Shown: piece by piece, positions 10,591-21,600 of the stretch
Layout: each line of letters begins with the position of its first letter
Numbering within the stretch: the first letter of the stretch is position 1
DNA from: Lithospermum erythrorhizon
Lineage: Eukaryota > Streptophyta > Magnoliopsida > Boraginales > Boraginaceae
Reading direction: 5' to 3'
DNA length: 64,000 nt
NCBI GenBank assembly: GCA_019722365.1
Contig: JADFUC010000478.1
Span: 25,840 to 89,839 of the forward strand
The notes under the pieces: model-generated
Database searches by the model: none
What the model was told of the DNA's origin: nothing
What the model saw: the letters and a program-made list of their open reading frames with translations, nothing else
Made by a program: the position numbers and the translations under genes

Positions 10591-11270
10591 TCCACGGCCC
10601 GATCAATGCTATGATGATATTCTCTGAGGACCGTATAGGCATTTCCATTTACCTCGGTATAGTACGTCTTGAAGACCTTGGTTGGGTCTCCTTCATCAAA
10701 AGGAACACTCCGCACTTCTTTATGCGGTCGCCCCTTATTCGGACTTTCCTCCGGAACATGCATGGTGCATGCGTTCCGGTCCCTTGGCTCATCGGGCCTC
10801 TTGGATGTGGAACTCGTCTCCATCTGAGCCTTGATCCAATTCGTGGAGGCCAGGTAGCATGCCCTGACCTTCTTCTGACTCCCTTGTATCTCCCCGGTCC
10901 CATATCGTGTTGGAAACTTCATCTTAAGATGAATCTTGGAGATCACAACCTCAAAGCTGTGGCCAGCGTGGGCAGTGCAGTGATATCGTTGTATGCCCGC
11001 TTGACATGTCGAATGTGTTAACCTCCGCGTATTAAATGGCGTACGGCGGATCCTTCCCCATGGTAACCATGAGGCTCGCGACACCTAGTGGACTCACAAC
11101 ATTACCTGCGAACCCTACCAATGAGGTGGCCACTGCCAGATCGTCCCTTATCCCCCGACTTAAGGTATGCATCCGAGGAACGAGAATATCAACTCGGCTC
11201 GGTATCCGCGCTTTGACATCGGCCCACCTCAAAGTTTGCAATCACCTAGATGATCACTATAGGATCCTTA
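10591..11270 (-). pseudogene. pr: gypsy A protease and protease-RT linker, broken
   Basis: The aspartic protease would cut the polyprotein. The frame 11,241-11,032 has SLVGFAGNVVSPLGVASL followed by VTMGKDPPYA, matching the conserved (S/T)LVGFxGxxVxPxGxxxLPVxxG flap region of Tat protease. The active-site D-(S/T)-G segment, expected just upstream, is not recognisable. The frame 11,084-10,575 continues with LKMKFPTRYGTGEIQGSQ and ARACY-like VRACYLAS, the usual LKFPTxxGxGxxxGDQxxARxCY, then VPFDEGDPTKVFK, which is the linker ahead of RT. Confidence 0.75.
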
Positions 11271-11790
11271 TGGGGGCACTCAACCCCCTCAAATTCCTTC
11301 CGGGAGAAAGAGCGAGGTCCGGGGCACAAGGGGTGTGCTCTGCCGTGACTACATACATATCGTTTCACTTATAAACCCCGTCTAGCTCCTTGAGTCTCCT
11401 CCTCCACATCTGCCTCCAGAGATAACGTTTAGCCTTCCAATTATAAGCCGGGAGGGGGCAGTGAGGACATGACTTTGTTTTGTCGAAGCGTCACATTCCT
11501 GTGGAGTTTCTTTGTGGACATACTACTTTAGGTGCCCCTGTAGATGGCTTCGATCTCGTCTTTGGAGTGTCGGCAATCCGTGTCATGTCCATGATCTTTG
11601 TGATATTGCTAGAACTTTCTCATATGCCTCTTATTACGGGGGGTCTAATGCGAGGAGGGCCTTTAACATCAGCGTCTATTTCAGAAATCACGGTCCGGTT
11701 GAGGTCTTTCCGGGAGGGTTGAATCTTCGGTGTCCTCTCCTTCCGCTTTCTCGGACTCATGGACTGGTAATTTGATACGCTCGTTACGGC
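11271..11790 (-). pseudogene. gag: gypsy A gag, C-terminal part with HGHDT motif
   Basis: Minus-strand translation near 11,640-11,530 gives HKDHGHDTDCRHSKDEIEA, matching the Tat gag motif FHxDHGHxTExCxxLKxEIExLI. This histidine/cysteine cluster serves in nucleic-acid binding. Downstream (11,500-11,280) only scattered matches remain. A 1-kb AT-rich block separates it from the N-terminal part of gag at 12,844-13,654. Frames shift at least twice. Confidence 0.7.
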
Positions 11791-12843
11791 TCGGCGGACT
11801 CGAAAACCGCTCGAAGCAATCGGCGATCTTGTGAGTAATTTTTGTACTACGATAAGCTTATCGAAGTAACTTGGGTACCGCTCGACATATTACTCGATAA
11901 AAAATAAAATATTATATCTATACCATATATAAAGAAAATAGGTGTAGGTAGTTATTTGCTTCACCAAAAATTTCTTTTCTATTTTATCCTTTTCAATCAT
12001 ATGTTATACAATTAGTTATCTAATAATTAAAGGTTATTTCGAGCTTCATTTGCTAACATGAAATGTCCGTGTCACATATTTGATCTATCCCATAATCCAT
12101 TTCCACATTGACTACTGCTTTGATGGTCAAATTGATAAGCTGCTCGATGTTGAAATTTAAAATTGGCTTCAACTACGCAATTTGTTTGAGAAGAAAATCT
12201 ATATTTGGCAAATCTTGGAGTTAATTTCGAGATATTGCTTCCATAATACCTTAATATCATTCGAACTCTTCACATTCACAATCAAAGATATCATCACTTC
12301 TCCGTTATCCCCGCTTGCTAGATCTCCGATCTGCCTCTACATTCAAAAGTATTTTCAATGACCCAGCATGGTTAACATATGAAATCTAATTTTATTCTAA
12401 ATTTTTTTATAGCTGTGTCTATAATTTATTTTACATTTGTTATCTGTGATCAAATGTCTTATTGTATTTTTGTCATATTAGCGAGATGGTACTTTGTGGA
12501 GATTTTCTAAGCATCATTTTCCTAAAATAGTAAGGGTCTCATTTTACCAAATTAGGTAAGAAAAAGTGGAATAAAAATTATACAAAAAGTAAATGCTGCT
12601 TAGAAAAATGGATGGAGGGAGTACATCTTTGATTTCATAGATTATTATAGATACAAACAACGTTGTTCACACATCGCGTGTGCCAGTTAGCTAATACTAT
12701 ATAATATAAAATACTAATTTCTTATAAATTTTGGGCTTCAAATACAAAATTTTTATTAAAATATTATATAGATAAAATACTACTTTCTTAAAAATATTAT
12801 ATATTGTACTAAAATAAAATACGAATTTCTTAAAATACAAAAA
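11791..12843. other. AT-rich block interrupting gypsy A gag
   Basis: Gag coding stops on both sides of this block, so it is an insertion or a series of them. Apart from a MITE at 12,492-12,621, I see only AT-rich DNA with short repeats such as actaatttcttaaaat in 12,700-12,840. No ORF in it is convincing. Confidence 0.5.
12492..12621. mobile_element. Stowaway-like MITE, 130 bp
   Basis: The right end reads cttagaaaaatggatggaggg and the left end reads ctttgtggagattttctaag, so the inner part (ttttctaagcatcatttt against aaatgctgcttagaaaaa) is inverted. The ggatggaggg end and flanking TA (12,490-12,491 and 12,622-12,623) are typical of Stowaway elements. The left terminus is diverged. Confidence 0.6.
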
Positions 12844-13654
12844 TTGCTCAAATTTCTAAAGGACCGGTACCCGGCTACATTAAGTGCCGAATCTATCCCG
12901 ATACAATCCGCCTTTTGGGCTCAGGACTACGTCTGCGGACATCTTCTATTGGCCGTTTTCCCACCTCTTTGTTGCCTTTTTGTCTGCCTCCTCGATCTGG
13001 ATGTACTTATAGGCCCATTGTTATTTCTTCCCGAGTCGAGGATCGTCGTTTAAGGAGCGACTCCTTGAATTTGCCCATTCGTAACCCTTCAACGAAGGCA
13101 ATCACCGCAATCTTCTGATCCACCCCGGGAACAAGGTTGAACTCCTTATGCAAGCGCTGTTGGAAGGACGAGATTGACTCTAACTCCCCACCTTGATGAG
13201 TCGTGAGGGTGATGATCTTATCTGTGGGACTCACTTCAGCATGGAGTTAGTGGGCAGTTGTAAAATAGAGGATGTAATGCACCCTTTGGCAGCTGGTTGA
13301 ACCATTTTAGCACCCGGGCCAGAGAGGTTGGAAGGAAGGCTCTAGTATATGATCTTGAGGGATAATGGAAGGGGATGAGTTGGAATTTTGATGTTATGCG
13401 GATCCATTTTTCCTCTGAGCTTTGTGAGCGTGGTTAGCATCATCATGACTTTGCATGACCGGGCTTCGGATCTCCGGTGAGAAAGGAGCCAGACCTGCCA
13501 ATTCCGAATTAGTATCTCAAATCGCTTTTGCAGAGTCTTGAGGCGTCCGCTGTGACTTCCAAAGTGACATCATCACCCGTCAGGAACGTGCTGCTACACC
13601 GAGAATGCGGGAACTCATGTCGGTGTGTTGTCCTACCACGGGTTCATTAGCCAT
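12844..13654 (-). pseudogene. gag: gypsy A gag, N-terminal part
   Basis: The start is the ATG at 13,654, opening MANEPVVGQHTDMSS, which sits 17 bp inside the LTR boundary. The frame 13,234-13,007 matches the Retrotrans_gag domain: ITLTTHQGGELESISSFQQR and AVIAFVEGLRMGKFKESLL correspond to LxxLKQxxxESLRxFxxRF and AxxAFxxGLxxGPFxxSLL. RAEKYI-like and EEADKQKGNK pieces follow near 13,050-12,950, with an Arg-rich tail. The first 130 codons are interrupted by stops. Confidence 0.75.
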
Positions 13655-13670
13655 TCAATCCCGGAGAACA

Positions 13671-14116
13671 TGGTATAGAATCGAAGAGTTTTGTTTCTGA
13701 AAATAGAGTTTTGGGTATCAAAGTAAACTTACTTGATTTGTCCTCAAGGTTTACCTTTTATAGTTTCCTGGACCGTTATTGGTCGAGCCTTAATGGCCCC
13801 ATTATTGTCTGATGATAATGACGTGCGGCTCATTAAGGGATCAAGTAATTATGGTCTTGATTACTCCTCATAATTGCCTCCTTAATTGAGCTTGTTTGTG
13901 ATGTTACCTACTAACGGCTCCTCTTATTTCCATAACCGGGCGGGCTCGGCCCATATACGAGGCTTGGCCTACGGCCCGTCCGTTAGTCGGAGTCCATTTG
14001 ACCGGTAGCTTGCTATCAAAGGCGGTCCATTTCTTGAGGGCCCGATCTTGGGCCGATCTGGACGGCCATTTATCTGAACACAATATATTTGTTATTTTGA
14101 TCCATGAAATCCAACA
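13671..14116 (-). repeat. 5' LTR of gypsy A
   Basis: On the minus strand it begins TGTTGGATTTCATGG at 14,116 and ends CTATACCA at 13,671, giving TG..CA ends and 446 bp. The sequence TGTTCTCCGGGATTGA that follows (13,670-13,655) resembles the ccggggattg part of plant gypsy primer binding sites. Gag starts right after it. No second LTR is in the window to confirm the edges. Confidence 0.55.
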
Positions 14117-16171
14117 GTGGCGTCTGACCTACTATGGGCTTATAATTACGTAATTAATGTCATATAAATTGCTTGTAGGTTTAGATCTGAATTTTATAAG
14201 CTAAAAATTATTGTTTGATCATTTGTTTAATTTATTGTGTGATGTATGTTTATTCAATGAATTAAATATGATTAATTGTTAATCAACAATCTGTTGATGT
14301 ATATTGATTCATTTTGACCGAGTTGACTTGGTTGGACCCGAGTTAACCCGTTTGACTAGAACCGATCCATCTGAAACGATCCGACCCAGTTGACCATATT
14401 TTGGACCAACCTGATGACGTCACCGTGACATCAACGTGTTTGGTCCCCTAGGCTAGTGGCTTGGTTTTCTATTTTGGGTTGATTCATGATGTTTTGGGCG
14501 AGACCAAGCAGTTCCGGACCAAACACCCCTTGTAGCTTGGGGTTGAGATTTAAATGGTTTTTGAGTTCAATTTTAATTTGGGTTTGAGCAAAACTTTCAT
14601 GATTGACTTAATTAATTATTTTGACAGATTTTATAAGTCCTAAAATTTATCATATTTATTTTTTAATTATATTTTGAATATAATTGAAATAATAAATTTG
14701 ATATTAACTGAAATTTTATTTTGAATAAAAATTATAATTAAGTTAGGATTAGGGACATGCTTCTACAAATGAGGTAAATTAAGTTGTGGATTGATTCAAG
14801 TTGGAAATTGTTTCAACCAATTAAGTTTAACTATTTTAATTGTTTCTAATTTCGTTGGAGAAAGTTTTAATTAGTATTTTGAATATAACTAAAGTTGAGA
14901 CTTTTATTTAACTACATTAAATAATTCTAATTTGATTAGAGTTAGTTTAATTGGTATTTTAAATATAATTAAACAAAATTATAATTTACTTAAATTTCTA
15001 ATATTATTAGGAATTACAATTGAAATTAATAATTGGAATCGAGTCTTTTAATTCGAGACTTTGTATTATTTATAATTAAAGTTTCCAAGTAAAATATTAT
15101 CTTGAATTAAATATATTAAAAGTGTAAAACGAATAATTAGTATTTTTTTTAAAATACTCTCCGTACTTCAATTTACTTGATCATGTAGCAAAATTGCCTT
15201 TTTTTAATTGATCATATAGGATTTCAATGCAACTTTATGTTGGTGTTTACATTTTTGTCCCCTCAATAAATTACTTTTTATTTTCATCATTAACTAAAAA
15301 GTATTTTTTTTATAAAGTGGAGTAGTTTTTTAGGGTATGTTAGTAATACTCAACCCGTTAATAAAAGTAATTTTTGTCTCCATGATCAAGTAAATTGAGA
15401 TGGATGGAATATTTATCTAACATTAATTGATAAAATACTTAAATATGATTTAAGTGGGATATTTGAATTAAATTCAAATTAACAATTTTTCACCAAGGCA
15501 ATTGAATTTATTTAATGATTTGATGAATGTTCAATTGCATATAATATTTGGATCTATGTTGTACTTGTTTATTTGCCTCATGCATGCTTAAATATAATTG
15601 TTTGATTATCTACTTATTCAATGAGATTAGTGACATGAGAGATTGTTTTTTGAAAAATACACTCTGCGAACTATCTTTCATAATATATAACCCCTGTGTC
15701 GGTTTTGATTTTATTTCTACAGGCTAGAATTGACTTATGTGTCAATTAATTATCATTTATGGTAAACATAATTAGTTGAAGATGAAGAGTCACTAGAGGA
15801 GATAGACGTGTGAGTGAGATCACTAAGAGACGAAGGCATATTTTAGAACTACCCTAGGTTTTTATATTTTTTTAGGTTATATCATGGATCTCATCATGTG
15901 TTATATTTATTCTTATGATTTGTGTGATGTGTGTTTTACTTAATTAATACAGATGCTTGTATTATCATAAGTGTTACTGAATATAACTAATACCACCTAC
16001 AAGTTAAGTAAATTTTGTCATGCCAAATTCTAAAGTCGGTTAAATATCACTTGGGCATGTAGAGATGTCAAATCGACATATGTGTTACGTCCCTGGAATG
16101 CCTTTTCCGATGGTTTTTTCGAGTGTTCCCCATGTTTTATTGGAATTATGAGATAACACATATCATAGAAG
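14117..16171 (+). other. leader of a copia B-type element, plus strand, no gene
   Basis: Same architecture as the copia B leader (9,099-7,452), inverted: AT-rich DNA with a GC-rich patch of gttgac, gagttaacccg and gacgtc motifs at 14,320-14,480, ending with blocks like tgtcatgccaaat and gatgtcaaatcgac near 16,010-16,080. It abuts the gypsy A LTR on the left and a copia B-type LTR on the right. The gag expected at its right end is missing. Contains a MITE at 15,157-15,409. Confidence 0.5.
15157..15409. mobile_element. Stowaway-like MITE, 253 bp
   Basis: The left end is ctctccgtacttcaatttac and the right end is gtaaattgagatggatgga, inverted over about 27 bp, with the palindromic extension tgatcatg / catgatca. 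It is flanked by TA at 15,155-15,156 and 15,410-15,411. No ORF. The length and ends fit the Stowaway/Mariner group. Confidence 0.85.
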
Positions 16172-16950
16172 TGTTCGTTGAATAATTAGATTGTACAACC
16201 AATTTACTCATTCATAACTATAAGGATCTATCAGAATCGATATTAGGGGCTATGATGATTTACTATGGTCCGCTCATAATTTATGTATTGTGATAATAAT
16301 CGGTTAATATTATCTAATATATTGCTCTTGTCGAACATTCCAACGAGGTCACACACAATGCAAACAGCTGACCGAACTAATAATAAATGTATTATAACTT
16401 CTCGGATTTAAAGTGAAAAATGAAGAAAACAATCGGGGCTAAATTATAGGGAATTAGATTAGGCGCCCAATATAAGGTGGATTGATGAAATTAGGGCTTG
16501 GCTGGTTTCGGGCTTTTGTTGGATGAAAAAGCCATGTTCACACTATGATAGAATGTCTCTATATAGTGAACCCACCCCCTGAAATAAATTCCTCCAATTC
16601 GTATAAGAATTCTCAAGAGTTAACAATTCTCTACTACTCTCTCTCTCTACCCTGCTCTCGCGCCTCCCTTGCTCCACTTGAGGAAGAAAATATGGATTTT
16701 TTTTATTTATGGTTTCTAGTTTCACTATAAAATGTTTTAGTAAAACGCAAGGAAAAGTTCGGGTGCTTGGTGTGGATATTTTTAGAGATACCTTGCTTTG
16801 GGTATCGTGAGCTCGTGATTTCCTATCCATTATTAATTAGAAAACGGTGTACTTTTTACGTTCATATGTATTGTTTTTCTAACTTCCTAGAATTCATGGC
16901 ATTCGCATCCATAAGTGTCATGAACTTTAGGATCGTAAATAAGACACGGT
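16172..16950 (+). repeat. copia B-type LTR, plus strand
   Basis: Begins tgttcgttgaataattagat and shares the block agattgtacaaccaatttac with the copia B LTRs. The core block cgatattaggggctatgatg (about 16,219) and the aggtcacacaca box (16,347-16,357) come next in the same order as in the other copia LTRs. A polypyrimidine stretch (16,620-16,680) follows. The right edge is approximate: similarity ends near taagacacggtgacc. The LTR has leader-type sequence on both sides. Confidence 0.65.
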
Positions 16951-17593
16951 GACCACCAGCTTCATACATTAATAGAACCCACAAGATGTGAACTTTATGA
17001 TTTTACACATCCTTATGGATTTGTTTTGCGTGTTAATTTGTATTTTATTGTGCTTAAGTTCCAACTAATGAAAGTATTTTGTTCAATTAATTAAATATAT
17101 TTAATGGTTAAGTATTTCACAAAACTATTAATGTGGAAAATTTTCAATTAATATTTTTGATTTTTTGAGAATTTATCCGGATATTTATAAATTAATTTGT
17201 ATGTCTGTATATTATTGGATTGTCGAGTAAAAATAATCGTTACTATCTAAAATGCTTATTAGTCGATAAAAGTCAACTAACGTCACCCGGCTCGGTCGGT
17301 CGATGGAGTTTGAATTAAGGTCAAGCCGGGTTGACCGACTTCGGCCCGACCGAAACTTGACTTCGGCTCGGTCGGGACTCGCGTTGCAGCCGATACCGCA
17401 GCGGCCTGACGCCCGGCGGTGGCGTGGCAGGCATGGCGTGGTGCTCAGCGGCGTCCAAGGAGTCCATGAGCGATGCAAGCTACGGGTTTTGTGCATGCGT
17501 GTGTGGGCTTTTAATGCAGGTTGTTGGCTCGTTTCTTGCTAGCCGCCAATAGGGGCCGTGTATGTTTCGGCAGTGCAGGCTAGTCGCTGGCTA
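16951..17593 (+). other. copia B-type leader, first part
   Basis: AT-rich sequence followed by a GC-rich patch at 17,280-17,500 with ggtcaagccgggttgaccg and repeated cggtcggt motifs, matching the layout of the leaders at 8,690-8,900 and 14,320-14,480. It is split by the hAT-like element and resumes at 21,816. No gene. Confidence 0.55.
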
Positions 17594-17756
17594 CTTGAAC
17601 GGGCCGGCCCAGCCCGGCCCATGTGAGCAGGCAGGGCCGGCCGGGTAACATGTTCGGCGGGCCGAGGCCTTGCTTGAACCGGGCCGGGCCGGCCCGTTAA
17701 AGAGTGCCCAGGCCTGACCGGTTCGAGGCCCACTTTTAAAGGGCACGGCCGGGCCT

Positions 17757-18012
17757 GCGTGGTACCGTTTAATACGAAACGGTACCACGTTTGTCTTCTG
17801 GAACAAGCGTGGTACCGTTAGTTTTAAAACTGACACCGCATTGATAAACTCAACGGCTAATTTTGTAACGTCTATATTGTAATAACGGCTGCGGCATAAG
17901 CGTGGTAGCGTTTGATTTAAGCGGTACCACGTTTATTCAAAATAGCCGTTATATAACGATTGGCAATAAGCGATGAGTACCGTTTAAATCAAGCGTTACC
18001 CGTTTATTGCTT
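17757..18012. repeat. hAT subterminal hairpin repeats, left group
   Basis: Short inverted repeats of the form cgtggtaccgttt..aacggtaccacg at about 17,757-17,797, with decayed copies at 17,808, 17,898-17,937 and 17,965-18,005. They are GTGGTACC palindromes with AT spacers. Confidence 0.75.
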
Positions 18013-18273
18013 CGCGAAAATCAAAAAAGGTCTATAAAAGGGATAATACCTTCCTTCATTTCTCACAATTCACAATGTTGTAAGCAAACTCAAAGCAATA
18101 ACAAGCAATCTCAAAAATCTTATATTGAAAGAATTATATTGAAATTTAAGGATTCTATCTCGAGCGTGGGCTTGTTCATTTCCAATCTGCAATCTCTGAT
18201 CATTTGCTCCATCTCGGTTCGGTATTATTTACCAACTTTTTATAAGAATTGTGATATTTTTTGTTTTAAATTA

Positions 18274-19481
18274 ATGGCATCGCCAATCTTGGTAAAATGT
18301 TCAAAGTGTAGTGCTAGTATGTCTGCCTCAATGATTATGTTAATTTAGAGGATGATGATGCATTATGGCGAACTACCCATTATTAACTCTCAATCTAGTG
18401 CTACGGATACTATGAAAGAAAAAAACTTCATGGATTTGGAAATATTTAATGGAGACGTGAAAAACAAAGCAGCCAGCTTTGTATAAATTGTAAAGACTCT
18501 ATCATGGAAAAGCGGGTGCAGGGGTAAAGGGGAACCGGTCGTGCTAGCAGAACACTTAGCGGGTCATAAGATCACTAAAGATAGTGGTGGGGAGGGTGGT
18601 ACACAAGGAACTATTGATATCCAAACCGGTAAGAACTTTTTTTTTAGTATCTTGGCTTATAGGATTGAAACTATGAAATTTGTAATCGGTAGTTCTTTGC
18701 CTTTTAATCATTGTGATGGATGGCGTTTTACTAAATGGATTCAAAATGTCGTTAATCCCGATATCGTATCCCTGCATTACCGTCTACGAACCTATGCTTT
18801 TAAATATTTTAAAAATGAAAGATCTTCTAGGTAACACTCTTATGAATTTGCCTTATAAAAATGTATTTTGACTAGTGATATTAGTGTCTTTTTGAATTTT
18901 GATATAATGTATTGTAACATGTCATTGGATTGATCAAGATTGGAGTGCTTGCAAGAAAGAATTATATATTTACAGATCGATTTGCTAAAACATAACAATA
19001 TTCCAAATTTCGAAGTATGCTCGCATGTGCCAATGATTACAAATGTTTGAATAAGATTACTTCAATTTCATTTGATAATCGTCCGCTAATACGTTTGATG
19101 AAAAATTAAAAGAAGCCTATTAACCGGATTTTAGTGAACTTTTTTTCATGTTAGATGTTTTTATGTCACGTCCTTCAATTAGTTTCTATCCCTATGTCGA
19201 CAATAGCCAGTGAATCGCATTTAGCATGGCGGCTACAATACACTCAAAGACGTTCAAGACTTACAAGCTCGGCGATTGAAGTATGTGTATGCATCGAGTT
19301 GGGCCAGGCCGAGCATAGGATGCAAGATGAACCTGAGTCATGGAGCGGAAGAAAAGATATGTTCGATGATCTTAGTGACATTGAAGAAGAAATTGAAGAA
19401 GACGAAGAGAGCAACACAATAGACGTTGAAAAAGACTCCGACAAAGAAGAGTCCGAAGATGAATTAATTTATGATGATTAG
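18274..19481 (+). pseudogene. hAT transposase, broken, middle mostly lost
   Basis: The start ATG at 18,274 (MASPILVKCSKC) is tentative. At about 18,440-18,570 a frame gives LCINCKDS and GTGRASRTLSGS, which fit a degraded BED zinc finger (CxxC...GTxxLxRHL). The frame 18,541-18,834 has MKFVIGSSLPFNHCDGWRF followed by FTKWIQNVVNPD, the hAT N-terminal segment that follows the finger. The catalytic RNase H-like core expected between 18,840 and 19,140 is not recognisable and far too short. The frame 19,155-19,481 carries the C-terminal dimerisation domain: IPMSTIASES then RSRLTSSAIEVCVCIE, matching xPxSTVxSExxFS...RxxLxxxxVExLxCxxDW. It ends in an acidic tail rich in Asp and Glu, common in plant hAT transposases. 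The large core deletion means it cannot catalyse transposition. Confidence 0.8.
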
Positions 19482-19671
19482 AATTGTAGTTTTGTAACTT
19501 AATAACTTTTTATTATTGACGAGCTCATGTAAACTCTGGCCATGCAGTATAGCGTAGACGGCTCAAAATAATAAATATTCTTTTATTCCATACAAATAGA
19601 CTCTATTGTTTTAAACTTTTAATCGAAAAAATGGATGCAAAAATGCCAAACTTTACGCCATTTTTAAGTTA

Positions 19672-19855
19672 AGCGTGGTACCGTTACAAATAAACGGTAC
19701 CACGTTTAATCTAAAAATGGCGAAAGACTAACCAGTTAAGCGTGGTACCGTTACAAATAAACGGTACCACGTTTAATCCTGAAAAATGGCAGAAATTTTT
19801 CAGATTAAACGTGGTACCGTTTATTTGTAACGGTACCACGTTTAAGCGAAATGGG
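19672..19855. repeat. three perfect hairpins on a gtggtaccgtt core
   Basis: Three copies of a near-perfect 37-38-bp inverted repeat, cgtggtaccgtt / aacggtaccacg arms with an acaaata or tatttgt loop, at about 19,674-19,712, 19,738-19,776 and 19,806-19,844. The third copy is inverted relative to the first two. Between them, aaaaatggc is repeated. They lie just after the transposase and before the second gene. Confidence 0.9.
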
Positions 19856-19994
19856 ATTAATAGGTTCCAAACATTCAATTGAAACACAATTCCTCCAATC
19901 TTCAAACTCAAAAACCAAAATTCTCCTCAACTCAATCTTAATTCCTCTATAAATCATCTTTCAAATTGGTTGTTTATTATATTAGTATCAATTT

Positions 19995-21226
19995 GCTAAA
20001 ATGGCGCAGAGCTCCCAAAACAAGAAATTGTTGAATTGCAAACAAGAAATAGGAAAGTCAACATGAGTCACCACCACAATCACCACCATTCACCACCACA
20101 AGAGGAAGAAGATGTAGAAGTGCAATGGCGAGAGATTCGAAGGAGTAGGAGAAGTGGAGGTACTAAGGCTCTGACGGGGATGTACCTTCGATGAAGGAGA
20201 AATGTGTGATCACCGGGTAATCTTTTATTCAATTTTAGATCATGCAAACTTAGTACATTTACTACTTTTACTAGTAATTGGTATCCGCCATTGTGTATAA
20301 GTTTTATGAATCCGTGGCTAGCGTAATAATGATAGTGAGGGAGTGGCAGTTTGTCGATGCAGATATGGGTAGATTCTGAGGTATGATAACGGAAAGCGAT
20401 TGTAAAAACATTTAGTATGCTCGGTTAGAGTGCGGATGATTACGGAAAGGGATGGGTACCTAAGCGGCCGGTCATTACGGAAGCGTGTCAGGGGAGCTTA
20501 ACAACAATCGTAGAGTTAAGAAAGAAGGCATAGTGTATAAGAAGAATAACTTGAATGGTATACAAAAACTTGTTTTGGAAAGTCGTATCCGATATTCTTT
20601 TGCCATCTACTAGTCAAGCATCCGAACTAAGTTGTTGCATTAGGTATTGTTACGTGGTCTATATTGAATTTGCGATTAGTTAATATGCCACGTTTGATAC
20701 TTAAACATATGTTTCATCAAAGGCGAAATTGACCATGATGTAAGCAATTATCGTTTTGTTAGTTAATATCAAAGGGGTTCTATTGGAGAATGTAGATGGG
20801 TTGATTTTAAGAAGGACTCTAAAATGGGAGGCAATCATTGATTAGCCGGGGAAATCTTTTATGTGGGGACGGTATTAAATTACAAATGGAGGTGTTTGAA
20901 CATTTAGGATGTTGAATGAGGTGTGGAGGTTCGACAGCGCTTACCCCCCAAGGGATGGGTACCTCCTACTTTCTTGGCCCAACACCCGATGGGCGGCCCG
21001 AGCACAGGAGAAGCGGGGTCCTCCTCGTTCCCGGATCATCCGATAGAGCTATGTATCAATGTGGAATCGATTAACGCCAGCATGTTAAAGGCGCTTCGAA
21101 TACTTGAGCATCAAAGTTGATATGGGCGTGGGTTCACGAGGCGTATGATTGTGGGCTTGAGGCGTATGATGTGGAAGCGGAGAGAGAGTGAGGTAGAAGC
21201 CGAGGGAGCAAATGCGGATTCAATTT
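19995..21226 (+). pseudogene. second gene of the hAT-like element, unrecognised, broken
   Basis: An ATG at 20,001 opens MAQSSQNKKLLNCKQ, followed by a His-rich and acidic stretch (about 20,060-20,130). No long frame survives. In 20,440-20,720 the peptides LPSTSQASEL and YVVYIEFAIN are visible in different frames. They faintly recall the plant transposon-associated protein family PF20167, but I would not assign it. The last open piece, 20,923-21,120, encodes a Pro/Gly-rich segment followed by INVESINASMLKALRILEHQ, which could be a short coiled coil. The gene lies downstream of the transposase in the same orientation, inside the same hairpin-bounded unit. It may be a captured or element-encoded accessory gene; function unknown. 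Confidence 0.35.
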
Positions 21227-21454
21227 AGCTTATTTCCATGAATAATGTGTTTTCAATATTGATTATATTCATGTTTAGTATTCGAACAATTTAGTTTTAT
21301 GTTATGCAGTTACTTATTTTCTAATTTCGGATATTAATATGTTTGATTTCACTTTAGAATTGTTGTTGATGTGGTATCATTTGTTTTAAATTGAACACTA
21401 TTGTATTTCAAATGAACAACACTCCATTTTGGGTATTAGTAAGTAATTTAAAAG

Positions 21455-21600
21455 GTACCACGTTATGCCGATAATGCTAAATAACGGCATTGTGCGTGGT
21501 ACCGTTTAATATAGCGGTACCGCGTTAATATGATCAAGTATTACTTCTTGATATTAGCGATGTTACCGTTTAATATAAGCGGTACCACGTTAATGCCGAA
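21455..21600. repeat. hAT subterminal hairpin repeats, right group
   Basis: At least three decayed copies of the same core: aggtaccacgttatgccg near 21,456, gcgtggtaccgtttaatat with gcggtaccgcgtt near 21,497-21,532, and gatgttaccgttt with gcggtaccacgtt near 21,560-21,596. The orientation mirrors the left group, as expected for the two ends of one transposon. Confidence 0.75.

Larger units (their letters stand above)
4345..14116 (-). mobile_element. Ty3/gypsy element of Tat type (gypsy A), interrupted
   Basis: Reading the minus strand from 14,116: a 446-bp LTR, primer-binding-site-like sequence, gag start at 13,654, gag, protease, RT, then RNase H at 4,870-4,400. It is split by copia B (4,906-9,904), by an AT-rich block (11,791-12,843) and, at its downstream end, by copia A. 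Integrase and the 3' LTR are not in the window. The gag segment with HKDHGHDTDCRHSKDEIEA, the RT and the RNase H segment with TAHNN..RYEAL are characteristic of Tat-clade gypsy elements. Confidence 0.8.

Noticed and set aside
10488..11021. The longest plus-strand ORF of the window (177 codons)
   Set aside because: It lies opposite the gypsy A RT and protease genes, whose motifs are clear on the minus strand, so it is an antisense shadow.
18541..18834. 97-codon plus-strand ORF as a host gene
   Set aside because: Its sequence matches the N-terminal region of hAT transposases, next to a degraded BED finger.
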